The notes under the pieces were generated by a model. The model saw only the letters and a program-made list of their open reading frames with translations. It made no database searches and was not told where the DNA came from. A stretch of DNA of 64,000 nt from Gymnogyps californianus (Eukaryota; Chordata; Aves; Accipitriformes; Cathartidae): positions 18,525,522-18,589,521 of the forward strand of contig NC_059477.1 of the NCBI RefSeq assembly GCF_018139145.2, written 5' to 3'. The position numbers and the translations under genes are program-made. Below are positions 39,301 to 54,300 of this stretch, piece after piece. Within the stretch, counting starts at the first letter, position 1. Each line of letters opens with the position of its first letter.

Positions 39301-42300
39301 TTAATTTGTTTTTGTTCCACAGAAGAGCAAAAGGTGACCAGGATAAAGAATGAAGCATTAATTTCAGGCCTCCAAGGCTAAGTATTCTTATTCTTGTATG
39401 TAGTGAGGAACTATCCATCTTTATCATTCTCTGTTCTTTTGGGTAATTGCTGGCTTGTCCTTTGTATTAGGCTGTTGAACAGACACCACATATTGAAACG
39501 TGGTGCCAAAACTTGATGTTCTTTTCAGGCTCAGGTATTATTGATTCTGGTATTCAACCCAGGAAACACTGAAACTGTCTATCTGGCTTGTTCTTGCTTG
39601 CTGGAATGCATGACGTTAAGCAAAACCTTGTTCAACTATTAAGAAGAAAAGAAAATAGGTAAAACTGAAATAACGCTTTCACAAAAACTTTCACACCAGT
39701 ACAGGCAAGCATACATAAAGTAATTCCTAGTTTATGAAGTATGAAACTGTTGCTATCATGCTGGAGCTCTGATGCGTATCGTCCACAGCGGGTGGCTGGA
39801 GTCGTTGCCTCACCACATACCCATCAGCTGTGGAGCACACAGGGTCCCTGGTCTGTAGAAATGCCTCCTCCCTGGCCTGCCCCACACGGCAGAGCACACA
39901 GAGCCTGTTCGGAGACGTGCTGCAGTGGGCAGGGCAGGGCTGGCCACCCCCTGCAATGGTCAGTACCCACCAGAACACGAAGCTGGATCTCGAAGGCAGA
40001 TTCTTACATCACCTATGTTGAAATCTTGCTCTCCAGACCATTGTCAATTCTAAAAATGAATTTTATTCTATTCAAAGTGCTTAGGACCTGATTCAGCAGC
40101 CCTGACTTGCATACATAGTTACTGTCCAGGCTGCTGCCTTCAGACACAGTGAGGTAGAAGCAGGTTTGTGGAAGGTTTGAGGGTGGTACTTCTTACTGTG
40201 GTGGTAAAGGAACTCCCTTGACCAAGGTCAAATTCTTTCCAAACTCTGTGTTCCCTGAGAATGGAGGGGGGACAACAGGAGATGTCCCCTGACAGCATTC
40301 TGGCCAAGCTGTGAAACAAAGCTGTCAGACACAGAGACTCCTCCAAATCCCCTGTTGTTTTCTCAACTCCCCAGGTCCTCTACAGTCAGAATATGAGACC
40401 CTGAGGCTTGTCCTGCAGATCCCAGCATGCATTTGCAGCTTTGTCTGTTCTGCATTACTGCTAATCCTCCAGTGTGACGGAGAAGTGGTCAAATAGTTGT
40501 CCAAAGGTATTTGAAAGGCAGGGTGATGTTGTATTAGCCTATTTTGTCCTACCTTTTGCAGAAATACTCTGCTGCGATGTGTGTATGCACAGGCTGCTGC
40601 ATTTCTGGGGGCGAGTTGCCTCAGTGAACATCACTCAAAGTGATGTTTCTGATATTCGCTAAGCTGCCATTTCCTGAGCTATTGGTGTTGCTGTACAGTC
40701 TCAATGAAACAATGACACTGTCTGGATCTTCAATCACCGTAGCAAGGAAAATCAATTGCAGTGCTCAAAAGACAGAGCTCATGGTGCAAAGGTTACCCAG
40801 CACTGCTAGATGCCTTTTTGCAGCTGAGTCTTGAAGAGAATCAAAAAAGATGAGACAAATGGGAAGGAAGCTCAGCTGATTGATGTTTATGTTCCTAATT
40901 TACAAAAATGAGACCTAAGATTTACATCCCGACCGTTTTAGGCTCTGATTAAGTTAACCACTTCTCCACTGTAACATTACACAACAATATCTCTTGTGCA
41001 GAGGGATGGCTGAGTTAAAGGTAGAGGTTTCAGCATTAGACTGCTGTCACTTATTCTTGGTGTTTGACAATGAAGTACAAAGAGGAGGCGACCATTTTAT
41101 GACTCCATAAAGAAATTGCTGAAGACATTTAACAAAAGACAAACATTACCACACATGTATAAAACATCCCTGAAAACAGAAGCTGTAGTTTTTGTAACAG
41201 CAGCTATGATTTATTCCTCTAACCTGACATAAATTTAAGCATCACATTTTCCTATTTTATCTCCAGTGTTCAATACTGCTGTTTTGTGTGATGAAAGTTC
41301 AAGAGGTATATGATGGAGGCAATATCACAGTTGTCTGAAATGGCTCTGTTATATATCTCAACACCACGTTCTCTAGGGATGATGTTTCCTGGACATCCTT
41401 CTCTCTAATATAGCTGCTTCTGATAATTAAATATCAGTATGGTGCAGTTTTATAGTATACGCTCCTAGGAGACTCTTTCTGTTTGTCTCTAGCATAATCT
41501 CTTATTCTTATTTCTTTGGAAAGAAAACCCATCTTGTCGCTTTAGGCTGGGTCCCAGAAGTGAAGTAACGGTGAACAGTAACTATTCTGACAATCCAGTC
41601 CTGTTCTCTGCATCTCCCAATGATTCACGATTTTATAATTTATTCCATAGATTTTTGTTCTTTAAACTTAGAAAACCCACCTGCTCTCACTTATGTTTTT
41701 TTGTTTACCTTAGTATTTTTTTTAAGTGCATGATTTTACATACAGACAGAACCTCACTGCATTTGCAGTTGTTTTTTTGTTGTTGTGTTTTGGTTTGGTT
41801 TTTTTAAAGAGTTTGTAATCACCCATTGTAAGCCATTGTGTTTATATCTATTAAGAATTAAAAATAAAAAGTAGTAGCAGAACAGCAGGTCCTAGCTCAA
41901 GAACGTTACTGTTTGTCTTCACTGCACCGTGGTGCGCTTGTGCTGTTGCATTGCTGAGGCACTTTGAAAGCTGCATTACAAAATTTCATGTAGTTCCAGG
42001 AAAATCTTTAGTCAGCTGATGATATTTAGCAAAGTCTGGAACATAAATGCTTTGTATCTGGCTTTAAATTATTATTTTGATCTTGTCAACTGTCTTAAGT
42101 GTGGTTGCTGAAATGGAGAGGGAGAGTGTGGCTACGTGCTTTTGTTACTAAATTGTCTCTGAAACCTGCTTCGTAAGCAGACGAGCAGTATTTGTTGACT
42201 CCCCATGTTCTGTTTCAGGAGCGGATCAGCCTTAGCTCAGCTCTACGGCACCTCTGCTACCTTGGAGCACCACCATTTCAATCATGCTGTCATGATTCTC

Positions 42301-45300
42301 CAAAGTGAGGTACAAAAGCATTACTATTAATCTCACTGTAAGCTGTTGGGCAGTTTCAGCCAGAGAAAGGAAATACCACACACAGTACCTTTTTAATGCC
42401 CTCTCCTTGAGGAATTATTTATTGGTTACCACAAAGGTCACAACTAGCACAAAATTAAACAACTACAAATGCTGATCATAGAACCCAGAGATTATATTTG
42501 TCTCAATCAGCTAGGGCTAAGGAGAACATATCCTAATCATATTGTCAGCTTTTCTCAGTCTTCTTACATATATCCTGCTTAGTGGTTTATAGGTAGGCAA
42601 AACAAGCTCTTACCTTTCCCCACAGGTGTTGTATTCAGAGTATCACAGCCACCCTTTACTGGACCAATTTAATTTCTTTAATAGTCTTTTTGTAATCAGT
42701 ATTTTTATGATGGTTTTGCATAATTTTACTAAATTATTTTTTTTAAATTAATATTAGTACTATCGTGCTGTCCAAAGTACACTAGTTGCTTTGCAAATAC
42801 ATATAAAGACATCGTTCTTGCCTAGAATATCTTATGCATCACAGTCTGCAGCATGCACTACCCCAGAGATGTAGCAAGTGAGAAAAGTAGAAGGATGGAC
42901 ACGCAATCCTTACAAAACAATGGCTGTATTTTCTTAATTTACACAGATAGGTTGTTACAAAATGCATTTAGTATATATAAAAACAAAAATGTTGTTCATG
43001 CAGTACAATTGGAGACCGTACGCTGATCTGCAGTAACTTTTGAAGAGCATCTGGGAACGTCCCGTGATCGCAGACAAATGGGAACAGGGTGATGGCTTTA
43101 CCTCTGTGTACAGTGCCACGGAGATTAGTCATGGGACTGTGGCTTTAGTGTTCAGTTTCTCAACATTATATTAAAAAAAGTAGACGTAGGAAAGGAGAGC
43201 ACCAGCATGAGATTTAAACAGCTCAATCTGCTCAGCCTAGCCTAGCTTATCTAAAAGGTGATACTAGGAATTAAATGGCTCCTTATACTACCAGGGAAAG
43301 GCATAAGAAAAAGCAGCATTTGAAAGTTAAACAGACTGGTTCAGAATAGGAAAAAAGGAAAGGTTTTGGGTTTTTTTCTGTTTTTTTTCTAAACCAATGA
43401 GACTGTTCAGCCTCTGGAACAAGCTTTCCTGGGAAACAGTCATTTCTCCAGTTCCTGAAATCTTCATCAGGACTGAATATCTCTCTGAAGACAGGCTCAA
43501 GACATGGACAACTCTGTGAAAGTTTATAGCTCATGTCAGTCTAGATGCTTTTTTTTATCTTTTCCAGCTTAAAAATCAAGAAATTGATGAAAAAATACTT
43601 TTTTTCCTTGGAATCTACTCTAGCTTCTTTCAGAGATGTAAAATATTACTTGAAATGCAAGTCCTCCCCTTTGATCATTCAGGCAGTTTCTTCTCCAGGT
43701 CCTCATTTCTAGACTAGAAAATTAATCCTACAGGATTTTTATCCAGTAGATACTATTTGCTACTGGAACACAACACCCCTTAGTTTGGAATAAATGCAGA
43801 TTTGGATCCTCCCTTCTACTTAAAGATACACCAACTTTCACCAGCTGAGCAGTTGGTCTCCTCTCTCAAATAAGCTGAAATTAGATTATATCCTATCCAC
43901 TAATGTTGATATTCTAGTCTGTCTGTGCTACCTAGAAGGAAACATAGTGTAGTGTGTTATTTCTTTAGATTTTTATCATGTTGGACAAAGGAGCTATATA
44001 GCCTTTACTCTTGACATGCTAACCTCAGTATAAGTGATCTTGAGCTTTGTAGTGACATGGTTTTATACACCATGAAATAGGTCAGAAAGGCAACAGATAT
44101 TATAGAATAACAGACAACTTGGTAAATTACCCCTGTTGTAAGAGCTGCTATTTTCCTGATACGTTTTGCTTTATTTTCTCCGAGTACTTTGGTTTTAAAA
44201 TTGTTTTTCACAAATAAGCTTTAGATTCTCAAATTCTTCTCAATATTTAGCTGAAAAGAAATAATCATTTCACTGTCACAGAGAAGACTATCTTTTATGC
44301 ATGGTACATTATTTTTTTAGTCCAACAATTAGCTGATCTATTAAAAAATACCATCTCTGTCTCCAGACCTTATCTCGTCTGTGTCCTCAGACCATCATGG
44401 TAATAGCAATCCTGTTGCTGGAAAATTCTTGGTTTTAAGGGCATTTTAATCTTCCTAAGCAGTAGATGGCAGTGCATACTGAATGTGTGCATTACAGTGC
44501 TAAATACCACCAAAATAAGACTCTCTTTAGCAAGAACCTCATTATTTCTGTAGGTGATTGGGGGGAAAAAAAAGTGTAGTACTTTTGTTTATGTTAATTT
44601 AGTTATATGTAACTAATGTCACAAAGACCCCTTCTTAAGCTTACATTTAGAATTTTCCATTAATTTTATTTCTTTCAGCTTATTTTCTCTAGGATTTCAT
44701 AGAGAAATTATAGGATCTCTGTCCCTCTTAGTTTTCAGAAATTCAGTTACAAAAGGACCTTCCGGCTCTCAAATAGCAATATTAAATAATTCATTTCCTT
44801 TCATTCTGGCCATAGAGCACCTTTCAAATTCTGAATCCATGATCCCTTAAAAAGTAGCCTATTGGGCCTACAAAGGGCATTTAAACCACATAAAGTTGCG
44901 GTTCTTTAGCCTGGATAGGCAATGCTTGTATACACTGTAAAACAACGCAGTAACGGGCAGAGTGAGCAAATGGGCTGTTTTGAATGAAAAACTGATTTAG
45001 TGTCTTTGACTGCTCTAACAGCAGTTTGTGTGCCTGCAAGCAGCAGCACAGATAAATCTATTAGGAGCGCAACTCAAAAGCTGCAATGCACAGCTCCCCA
45101 AAACATTTAATAAGAGGAAAGATTGAGACGTATCCATAGTTTTTCCCCATAAACTGAGTCTGTGCAGGGTCAGAGCAAAGAGTAAATCTTTCCTCAAGAG
45201 GCTATAATTTCAGCAGAGTTTAGAAAAACATACCAGGTGCTTGATTACAATTGTCAACTCTTCCACCCCAATGTAATCTCAGCAGTATTAACATTATTAT

Positions 45301-48300
45301 TTTGTCGTAGTTTTGCCATGAATCAGAAAAGATCTCTGTTACAGGGGAACAGTAGACTAAAGAGTTAGAAAACCTTTTAAAAACCTATATTGATTACTAG
45401 CCCTTTACCTCTTTTATCTCTTTCATTATAGGGTCACAACATCTTTGCTAATTTGTCCTCTAAGGACTACAGTGACCTTATGCAGCTTCTAAAGCAATCA
45501 ATACTGGCAACAGACCTCACTCTGTATTTTGAGTAAGTATTGGCATTTCTTGTATTTGACAAATGAAAATTCGAAGAACTTACTCTAATGACATATTAAA
45601 TACCGATAAGGATATATAATATGAGAAATTAGTGTTTAGCTGTGGTTGAAGAGATTTAGTCTAATACTTAGTATTTCTTAGGCTAATAGAAATATCTCAA
45701 GTGTCCAAGTAAGTTTTGCTTTAATGTGTAACATGTCTGTATCAACAAAAAGCAAGTGTAATCCTAGGCTTATACTTCAAAGCAATCCCAGGAATCAGTT
45801 ACAGCTCAGTCCCGTAATTCTTCTGTCCCTTCTGTGATCATTTCTTCAGGCTGGTAGAAAATCAATGACATTTTAGAATTCTTTTCCACCATTTCAGAGT
45901 TTCTAAACATGTATGCTAAGAAATATCATATTTAGTTACAGACCCAGTTGCAGAGGTAATGAAATCATACACATTGCTGCTTTGAAGACAAATTATGCCA
46001 ATTTTCATCACATGAGAACAGGTCTTAAAAAGCTTAACTCGAGAGAAGTATAATAGGATGTCTCTCATCCAGTTTTCTTCCTTTTCCTTGTTTGCAAATC
46101 AAATCTCTAAGTAGACTTCAAGTTGGTGCTGTTTTATGTTTTTCAAATACTGTTAATTATTACCAGGCTCTTCCCAGTGAGAATGTGTGGGAGCATGCAT
46201 GTAGTTGGAGGAGTCATGGCGTCACCGTCACGTTGCACTTTTGACATCCCCCTCTCTGGCACATGCCTGTGGCTGACTTACAGGGTGAAGTGCTGTCGGA
46301 TGTGCAGTTTCAGCGTACTACTTTCCCAGTCTTGACAATAATTCATCCTTAGGAATTTTTGTTTGATGTCCATTAGCGTCCTATCCTGTACAGTGCTGGG
46401 TAGCATTTAGTAATGTTTTTCTTAGGGTAGTATACCTGGATTCTGGCCCTCCTTTGTGCTGATGGTTGATACCAAACCAAGTTTCCAGAAAACTTCAGGC
46501 CAAGTCTTCACCCTGAAGTTGTTCAACTATCTATATCAACATTGTATCTTTAACTGTTAATTGTAAAATACTAACTGGGATGCTGCAACATTTGCTTCGT
46601 CTTTTTTTCCTCAGTATTTGGTTACTGTGCCAAGGGCTGTTTCTAAAGAGTACTGGCAGTAGACATGCTGATATTCTTTGTGTCCTGCAAGTCTATTCTC
46701 AGAGAAGTTGTATTAAGAAAGGGTTTTAGTGAATAGTTTTATTATAAATAACTTCTAAACATTCGTCCATGAAGAAATTTCTGCTTGCCGACATGAAAAT
46801 CCTGAGCAGGACAAATAAACCTTTTTAAGCATACTCTTTTTGAAGCTGTTAGGATCGCTTGTTATCTGGGGGGCTGGTATGACAGGGAAATTTGCTGACA
46901 GCTTTAGGTGAGATAGAAGGACCACGGGGATGTGTCAGTACAGGTTCTCCTGTCTCACCACAAATAACAAGTGCTGCAGAAATGTTTTGTGCTGTCAAGG
47001 AAGAGATGAGTGGCAGGGGCTCAGAGGGCAGCTGCCCTGGCACAGCCCCATGTGCTCCCCCTGGCCGAGGTCTTGCAGCCCCTGGAAGAGCCAGAGAGGG
47101 CCCGCAGCAGTGCCTTGGGAGGGAACCCAGTCCAGACCCCGACGTGAAGGAGCTCTCTTCCCTGCCTGCCTTAGGTTGAAAAACTACATCATCAGGTTGT
47201 CTTTCTAGTTTTAATACAGAGAAATAATGTCCAAAAAGGGACATCAGCTGAATTTCAAGATTATTCTTCCTTGCTTGCATAATTGATTTTTATGTGCTAC
47301 ATGAATCAGAAAACTTTTAGCAAACGAGGCCTTTCTACTCAGAAGTCTGCAAATAAGTTATCTTTTCCTCTTGTGTTATTATGATTCATTAATCAGGTAG
47401 TTGTTATGCTACTTCCAAAAGTGCCTGAAAATCACTCCCTGGAAACATTGATGATTTACCACCCTATGTGAACAGATGTTTCCGCACAAGTACCTAACTT
47501 GTTTTTTCATTTTGCTACATGTTCAATATTTTTGTAGAGAAGCAAATTCTCATATCAGTATTCTTAGAATGCCTAAACCTAATGATCACAAAGTCCAGCT
47601 AGCAAAACAGCAACAAAAGTCCAGGCAGAGCAAGGCTTTATGACCTCCTCAAGGCACTACTATTCTACAAACAAACAAAAAGATGACTTTCAGTGAAAGA
47701 TCAGATGGAAAATATATTTGATTTTAGTAGATAATTCTAGATAATGATGCTTGCAGATCATACAACACGCAAAAGGATGGAATCAAAATTAATTTTATGG
47801 AAATTCACTCAAATGATGTCTTGAGCCACTGGGCTGTAGAGCAACTGGATTTGCTATATATAGCAAGACAACTTTCTCTTCCAGGCAAAATACAACCAGA
47901 GTCAAAGTTACTCAAAGACATTGCAAAGTTGTTATCATTCTGTTTATTTCTGAAATCCTGGCATATCATGTTTGCTTAATAATAGCAAACCTCTTCATTT
48001 TGGCATACCATGCATAAGCAACTAGCAGGAAACACTAAATTGTTTCCTTATACATGGCTGCTTTCCTCAGGTTGACTCCTTCCTACACTAGAAATTCTCT
48101 GTGGCGTTGGACTACTACTGCATCCATTTAAATGGATTTCAAAGCAAATTCTTATCTTAAAGTTTTCAGCTTAACGTAAGGCCTTGAGACTCACATTTTC
48201 AGTTACTGTTTATGGATCTCTATATTTTAAATTTGAATGTTTGAGGTTTCTGGGATGTCATCTTCCTGAGCTTTCAGCTTCAAACATTCTTGCCTGTTTT

Positions 48301-51300
48301 TTGTCCAGTAACATACCAATTGCCCAGAATATCCAATACTTCAAAATGAAATCATTACCAAATTTTATATTGGGTACTGAAATTCAATCATTACAAATTT
48401 TACATTACTGGGCACTGAAATACAGGATGCAAAAATCCACTGCTCGCTCTCTTAATAGAGTATGTAGTTGTTGATGATCTGCTCAGGATTAGGCCGGTTT
48501 AAGGTTTATGTGCCAACTACTCTTGGCCATTAAAATTTTCATTGTTGCGATATTTATTTCCACTGGGGCCATGATGCTATGACTTTGTGTGAAAGAGGTG
48601 AATTTTGTTTTCTGCATGCGTGACTTTGCATTGTCCCAGCAAATTTTGTAACATGAAACTTTTATATCTTATTTCACGAAACATAAGGGATTAGATATCA
48701 TCACGTAGTCCTTGTATCTCCCTGTTCTAGTTGCTGTTGTGAAATCCATTATAGAAAGGCCCTATAGTAGGAGTGGTCATATAACGCATGACCGTCAGGG
48801 ACCAAAATAATGCAACATGCCCCACATAAAATTCTGTCCATTGATCACGGGCAATGTTCCTGGAAGTGTGCATCTTGTCGTGTGTAAAACCTGTACTGGC
48901 TGCCGTCAGACTGTGCTTTCAATAATCACTATTCAGAACTTCAGTCTAGCTGGAGTAAATGTAGAAAATACAAGACTTTGCAAACTCTCTCCTGTTGGGG
49001 AATCTACATTTCCACTTGACAAAGAGATAGCACAGTCTCCTATGAGAAGGGGCACTGGACTGTCACTCAGAACATAGGTATTTGCTTTCCAGCTTTGATG
49101 CTAATATGTTGGGTCACTCTGGGCAAGTTGCTCCATATTTTTGTACCTCAACTTCGGCTATATCTGGGGCAGGTTCTGTTTCATATTGTAGTCACACTGC
49201 ATGCAATAAGAGCTGCTTGGAGTCTCAGTGCCATAAAAAATTACAGACTATGATGAGTCAGAATTTTGGTACTTAAAAGGCACCAAACAAGTATTAACAT
49301 GTTCTGGCTGATGTTTTGTCCATCTTTGAGGACATAGGCAAAGTATTCCAGAAGACAGAGCACAGGACCAAGGAGGGAGACCTAGTTTCTAGTCAATAAG
49401 AACTACTAACTCGAGACATCTGCAGCTCCTGTGTCTCACTGTTCTGTTCTGTGTGCTGGAAATAACAGGAATTGCACGTCTCTGAAAAACCCTTCAGGAT
49501 ACAGAAGTAAAAACCATTTTGCAAGGACAAGTAAAGAGAAGTGTGTATATATTTCAGGGGTGTTTCTATTGTCTGTCTGTCCACTGCTGTAGTTGAACAT
49601 TTCATGCTTCCATGGAAGACTGAACATTTTGGTACCATTTATTTCCTTATCTGTGGAGACCATAAATACAATATTGCTTTTACTAGGCAACTCTGACATT
49701 GATAACAGACATTTATAGAACATGCTCGGAAATTAGTATGTTTCGCTTAAATGGACTGTCAGTATAATGACTTTAACAATAATACATGAGGTGCAATGAT
49801 TTCGTATCGTCCAGAGAACTCTGTTTCTACTGCAGTGCTGCCCTAGAAGTGTCGTTTCCTTCTCTGATAATCTGTTTTGTTGCAGGAGAAGGACCGAGTT
49901 TTTTGAACTTGTCAGTAAAGGTGGTTATGATTGGAATATAAAAAACCACCGAGAAATATTTCGGTGAGCACTACTATTTCTTGCTTTCTGGTTATTTCAA
50001 AGTATAGCCATATTTGTTTAAGGAATTTCATGTATCATGGAGTGAAGACTTAGAGTAACAAGAAAAGGTAGCTTGTTTTAAAAACATGATCCGTGATATG
50101 AAATATATGGTATGATTTCTAAACATTACCAAGCAGCAGGGATGTAATCAGTGTGACCTCACCTTCTCCATTCCTATTTCTGCCTTCACACTCTGTCATG
50201 TTTTCCTCCCTTTCTCCCAGCGTCACCAGTTACCACTCAGCCCTTCCACTCTTTCTCCAGAAAGCATCAATTTTCCGCCTCAGGACACAAAGATCTTTCT
50301 TGTCCGTTTCCCCATTCCTTCCTCCTCTCAGCTGTTTTCTTTCACTGGCCATGCTTCTCTCTGCTTTTCTAGTCTGCTCGTCTAGTCTGTACCTGGGAAT
50401 TTCCAGATACACAGTACTCTTCTGGCCCTCAAGAATGATCTGAGCATGCATTCTATCGAAAAACCTCAGACATTGTGGGTGGTTTGAGTACACTATGCTT
50501 TTGAGACAATAAAATGTGTGCATTTGCATATGCATGCCTGATTATGTCTCATTTTATCTGAAATTTCATTAAAATTCTGTTTCCTTTTGGTCTTTTGACC
50601 AAAATATTGGCCATTTTCTATTTTCCATATCATTTCACCCATTCCTAATTTTAGATTCAGGCAATATATTTGATGCTTCATTTTCAGTGCCCTTGTTCTT
50701 CATTTAAACTTTCTTAGGCTTTTATCTGCATCGAGGTACTGTACATAAATGCTTTCTACAGCTGAATGGTTTCTTTCTCCTAATGCATATAAAACATGGT
50801 TGTAGCTAGGTATTAAACTACAGTGGAACAGTATAGCTCACAGTAAATCTTAAATTTTTATTGTAGATGAGCAGTAGAAACTGCTTAAACAGTGTCTGGG
50901 ATGCCTCCTGTGATTATAGGTTCTCTTGCTACAGCAGTCACTTACAAATAGGCATATAAATTAATCCAGTTTGCAGGTGTTATTATGTAATAATACCCTT
51001 ACTTATATCATGTGAAGCACATGCTTTATAGTATATTATAGGTATTAATGTAAGTAGTGTAAGAAGTATTGCAAAATTAGCAGTTACTCCCTTGCAATAT
51101 CATTTCTTTTCTAGTGTGCAATGCACAATACTAAAATTCATCATCTGATGACCTGCAACACATTAGGCTTCGTAGGCACAATTGTGATGTAAAAGCCATG
51201 CTGATGGCTGAGATTTCAAACATGTCATTCTTTTCTGGAGGAAAAGAAGGTGCCAGGGCTGACATTTTATATATGTATTATTTATTTATGCATCCAGAGC

Positions 51301-54300
51301 AGAGTTGTTTAGAAATCCAACAAAGCTTGATTCAGCTTATATTGTTCATTTCTGTTTTTCAGATCAATGCTAATGACAGCCTGTGACCTTGGAGCTGTGA
51401 CCAAACCGTGGGAGATTTCAAGACAGGCAAGTCATGATTAATAGCAGGGCTGGGAGGAGGCGGGACTGGCGGGACAATATTCCCAGGGCCCTGGCTTACA
51501 AGGGACCAAAACTGGAATCAATTTACAGCGGTATTAATGCTATAAAAAAATAGCAGGGGGTTTCTGCGAGAAATGGTTTATTGCATAATCTTTCCATGTA
51601 CACATGCTGGTGAGCAGCATGTAGGTACCTGAAGAGATCTGGCTTTACAACCTCTCCTCTTATTAACCTTTTAAATCCATATCAAAAAGTGGATGGATTA
51701 AACAAAAAAAGCTGTAGCCTCATGTAGCTGTGCTTACTGCTTTTGTCCCAAAGTTTTGCTTGGCAGTGGCAGAATCTTCTCTAAATCAAAAACACCAGCA
51801 GATGATCTGCAAACTTTGATTAACATAAAATCTTCAGTATATATGATAAATGTGTTCATTTTCTCAACACTGATGGAAAAAACTGCAAGTGTAGTATAGA
51901 GCCTTTTTTAGCATCCTGTACTTAGAAACAAACAAATAAAAATTCAGGCTTCTGCTGCTGAGTAGGCTCTTTAGAAATATACATAAAACTTGGGTCCAGC
52001 ATTGGCAAACAATTACAGTGTGAGAAAGCAACCTGTCCCGAAAGTCTTCTCCTTTACCACATGATTTTCCCTCTTCTAGGCATCTTTCCTTACTCGGCAT
52101 CCATCCTTAATATTTCCTGTATCCATGCTAATAATTCTCTGTCCTTTACTGAGGTCTAGAACAAGCTAGTAGAAGGCAGGCTGTGTAGGGTTTTGGAGGA
52201 ATAGACAGCATCAAGAAGTGAACAGGAGATACACCAGTGCAGCTGAGTGTGGCTAAGCACCTGGGGGGTGTTTGATTGGCTTAACAGCAAAGTGATAGTT
52301 AAAAAGATGGGGTGAAAAAAAGAACCTAGACCAGAGAACTCGTGAGGCAGGAGCAGCCAGATTTCTTGGAGAAGGACAAGGAAGTAACAGAAGCTGAAAG
52401 GGACCTACAAAAGTTACATGCACATTAACTCAGTAAAAAAGCATTTATGTGGTGAGGGCTTCAGCTCGGCTTGCAGTTTTGTCAGATGAGTCTTTTCTGC
52501 TTTTATAAGCAGACTATGACAATAGTCCTTCTAAGGCTGTTACTCTACTTGGCCAGAATATGGTCACCTCGCATGGAAATCAGTGAAGTTACTCATATCC
52601 TGCAGTGGGAAAACGAGTCACAAGATTTTTCAGTGCCACCTAGCCACAGCTGCAGCGTGTGCAATCCCTCCTCATTTTTCCTCTTTAACCCAGTTAGCTT
52701 CTCCATTTTCTTTGACAGCCAAAATGTCAGGTAGGGTCTGTTTTCCTTGTCAATCTTTGTGCTATGGTGCTGAATTAGTGCTGAAGTCCCTGGCAAACTG
52801 GCTTTTTTATCCTTCTCGCTTTTGAGGTCTGTGGGTGAAAATTCCCCTGCAGCCTAGTGTACAGGTTTACTTTATACTGAAAAATCCCGTCTGGGATTGA
52901 TTGAAACATTACCTGGTTAAGCAGAGAGGCTAATAAATCCACAGAGGGAAAACAGGAAATAGTTGGACCTCAACTGTGCCAAAAGGAAAAAAACATGAAA
53001 AGTGAGGGAGAAAGAGATTAAAATATATGAATCAAAGGGAATATAGGCTACTACATGTAAGAAGGCAAAATTCAGGAAGAGAAGACAGAAATGGACAAAA
53101 GAAGAGGGAAAGGGACACAAGGAGAACAGGATCAGAATAGCAGTGAGAGACCGAGGTGAGACTACATCTTGATTATTTTTATACAGTACACTTTGCAAAC
53201 CCTTAATTGCTGCTAAGTTGTTAAATTATTCCTCTATCTGGAGTATTGATCCAGGATTTTATTAGTGTGCTGGGATTACATACATTATAAAGTTCCAAAC
53301 TGTGTGATAGTCTGGCTCAAGATTTAAGAGTACTTTGTAACATCACTTCACCTACTTCCAATTTATTTTGGTACTCATTTCAACTGTAACAAGCTTAGGA
53401 TTTGTGAATGTTAGCTACCATGCAGTTGCTAGAGCAAGAAATTTTGAGATTTTATGAAGTGTAGGTTCTCTTCTTAGTTCACCCTCTTGTGCCTTGGTGT
53501 TATGAAATCATTTCCTAGCTTGAAAACACTTGAAAACAATAAGCAGGCATGACAGGAGCTTTAGGAACTGAATGCCATCTTCAGTAGATTAGTTTCGGTT
53601 TTTTGCATCTCAACTGTCACACGGGCCTACCTTCAAAGCCCCACACATGAGAAGAGTACAGTACGTAAAGGCTACTATATCAGGATTGCTCACTGTTTGA
53701 CTTCCTACAATTCCTGTTGTTTCCATAACTGATTTTGTTTTTAAATCTTTTGTTCTTCTGAGAAGCACAAACCTCTGCTGTGAGCAGAACATCTTCATTC
53801 ACAAAAGCCAGAAAGACACATTCCAACTTCCAAGCCACCAGTTCTTGATTTTGATTCAATATGATAATCACAATCTGAGTTCATATTTAGATATTCGGAT
53901 CCTATAATGATGACAGTCATGGGAAAACAGTAAAGCCTAGTGGGGAAAAAAACCTTTATGATTTTACGTTAAATTAAGACAACAGAGGTTATTGGTTAAT
54001 TAAGTTTCTTTGATAAGTGAAGTTGTTTCTATAGGGCAACAGCCTGTAAATACCTAGAGACCTCTTGCACGTTTTACAAAGCATTTTTACAGACACAATT
54101 GTGGATGCCAACAAGAAGCTGTAATTTTCTATTCTGTTCTCAGTACTTGAGTAAGTTGCATATAACAGCATTGAGTGCTATTACGTTGCTCGACATTGCA
54201 ATGTAATTCCCCCAGTCAATTCCCTATCAAAAAGGGATAAGTGTGCCTATCAGTGGTTATGGCTGTTTATACCCTGTGTATGCCCAGTCCTGAAAACTAT

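Larger units (their letters stand above)
45533..49885 (+). other. PDE11A intron 10 (local)
   Basis: A 4.35-kb intron. It contains a GC-rich island at 46.98-47.17 kb, the 36-bp tandem duplication at 48.35 kb and a MIR-like fragment at 49.1 kb. Confidence 0.85.

Noticed and set aside
50153..50535. Frames of 96 and 101 codons on opposite strands
   Set aside because: They are produced by a pyrimidine-rich tract in intron 11; Ser/Leu/Phe bias on one strand and Arg/Glu/Lys on the other is compositional.
51427..51432. GT at 51431 as the donor for exon 12
   Set aside because: It adds four bases, breaks the frame into exon 13 and is a poor donor (GTCATG), whereas GCAAGT at 51427 fits both phase and consensus.
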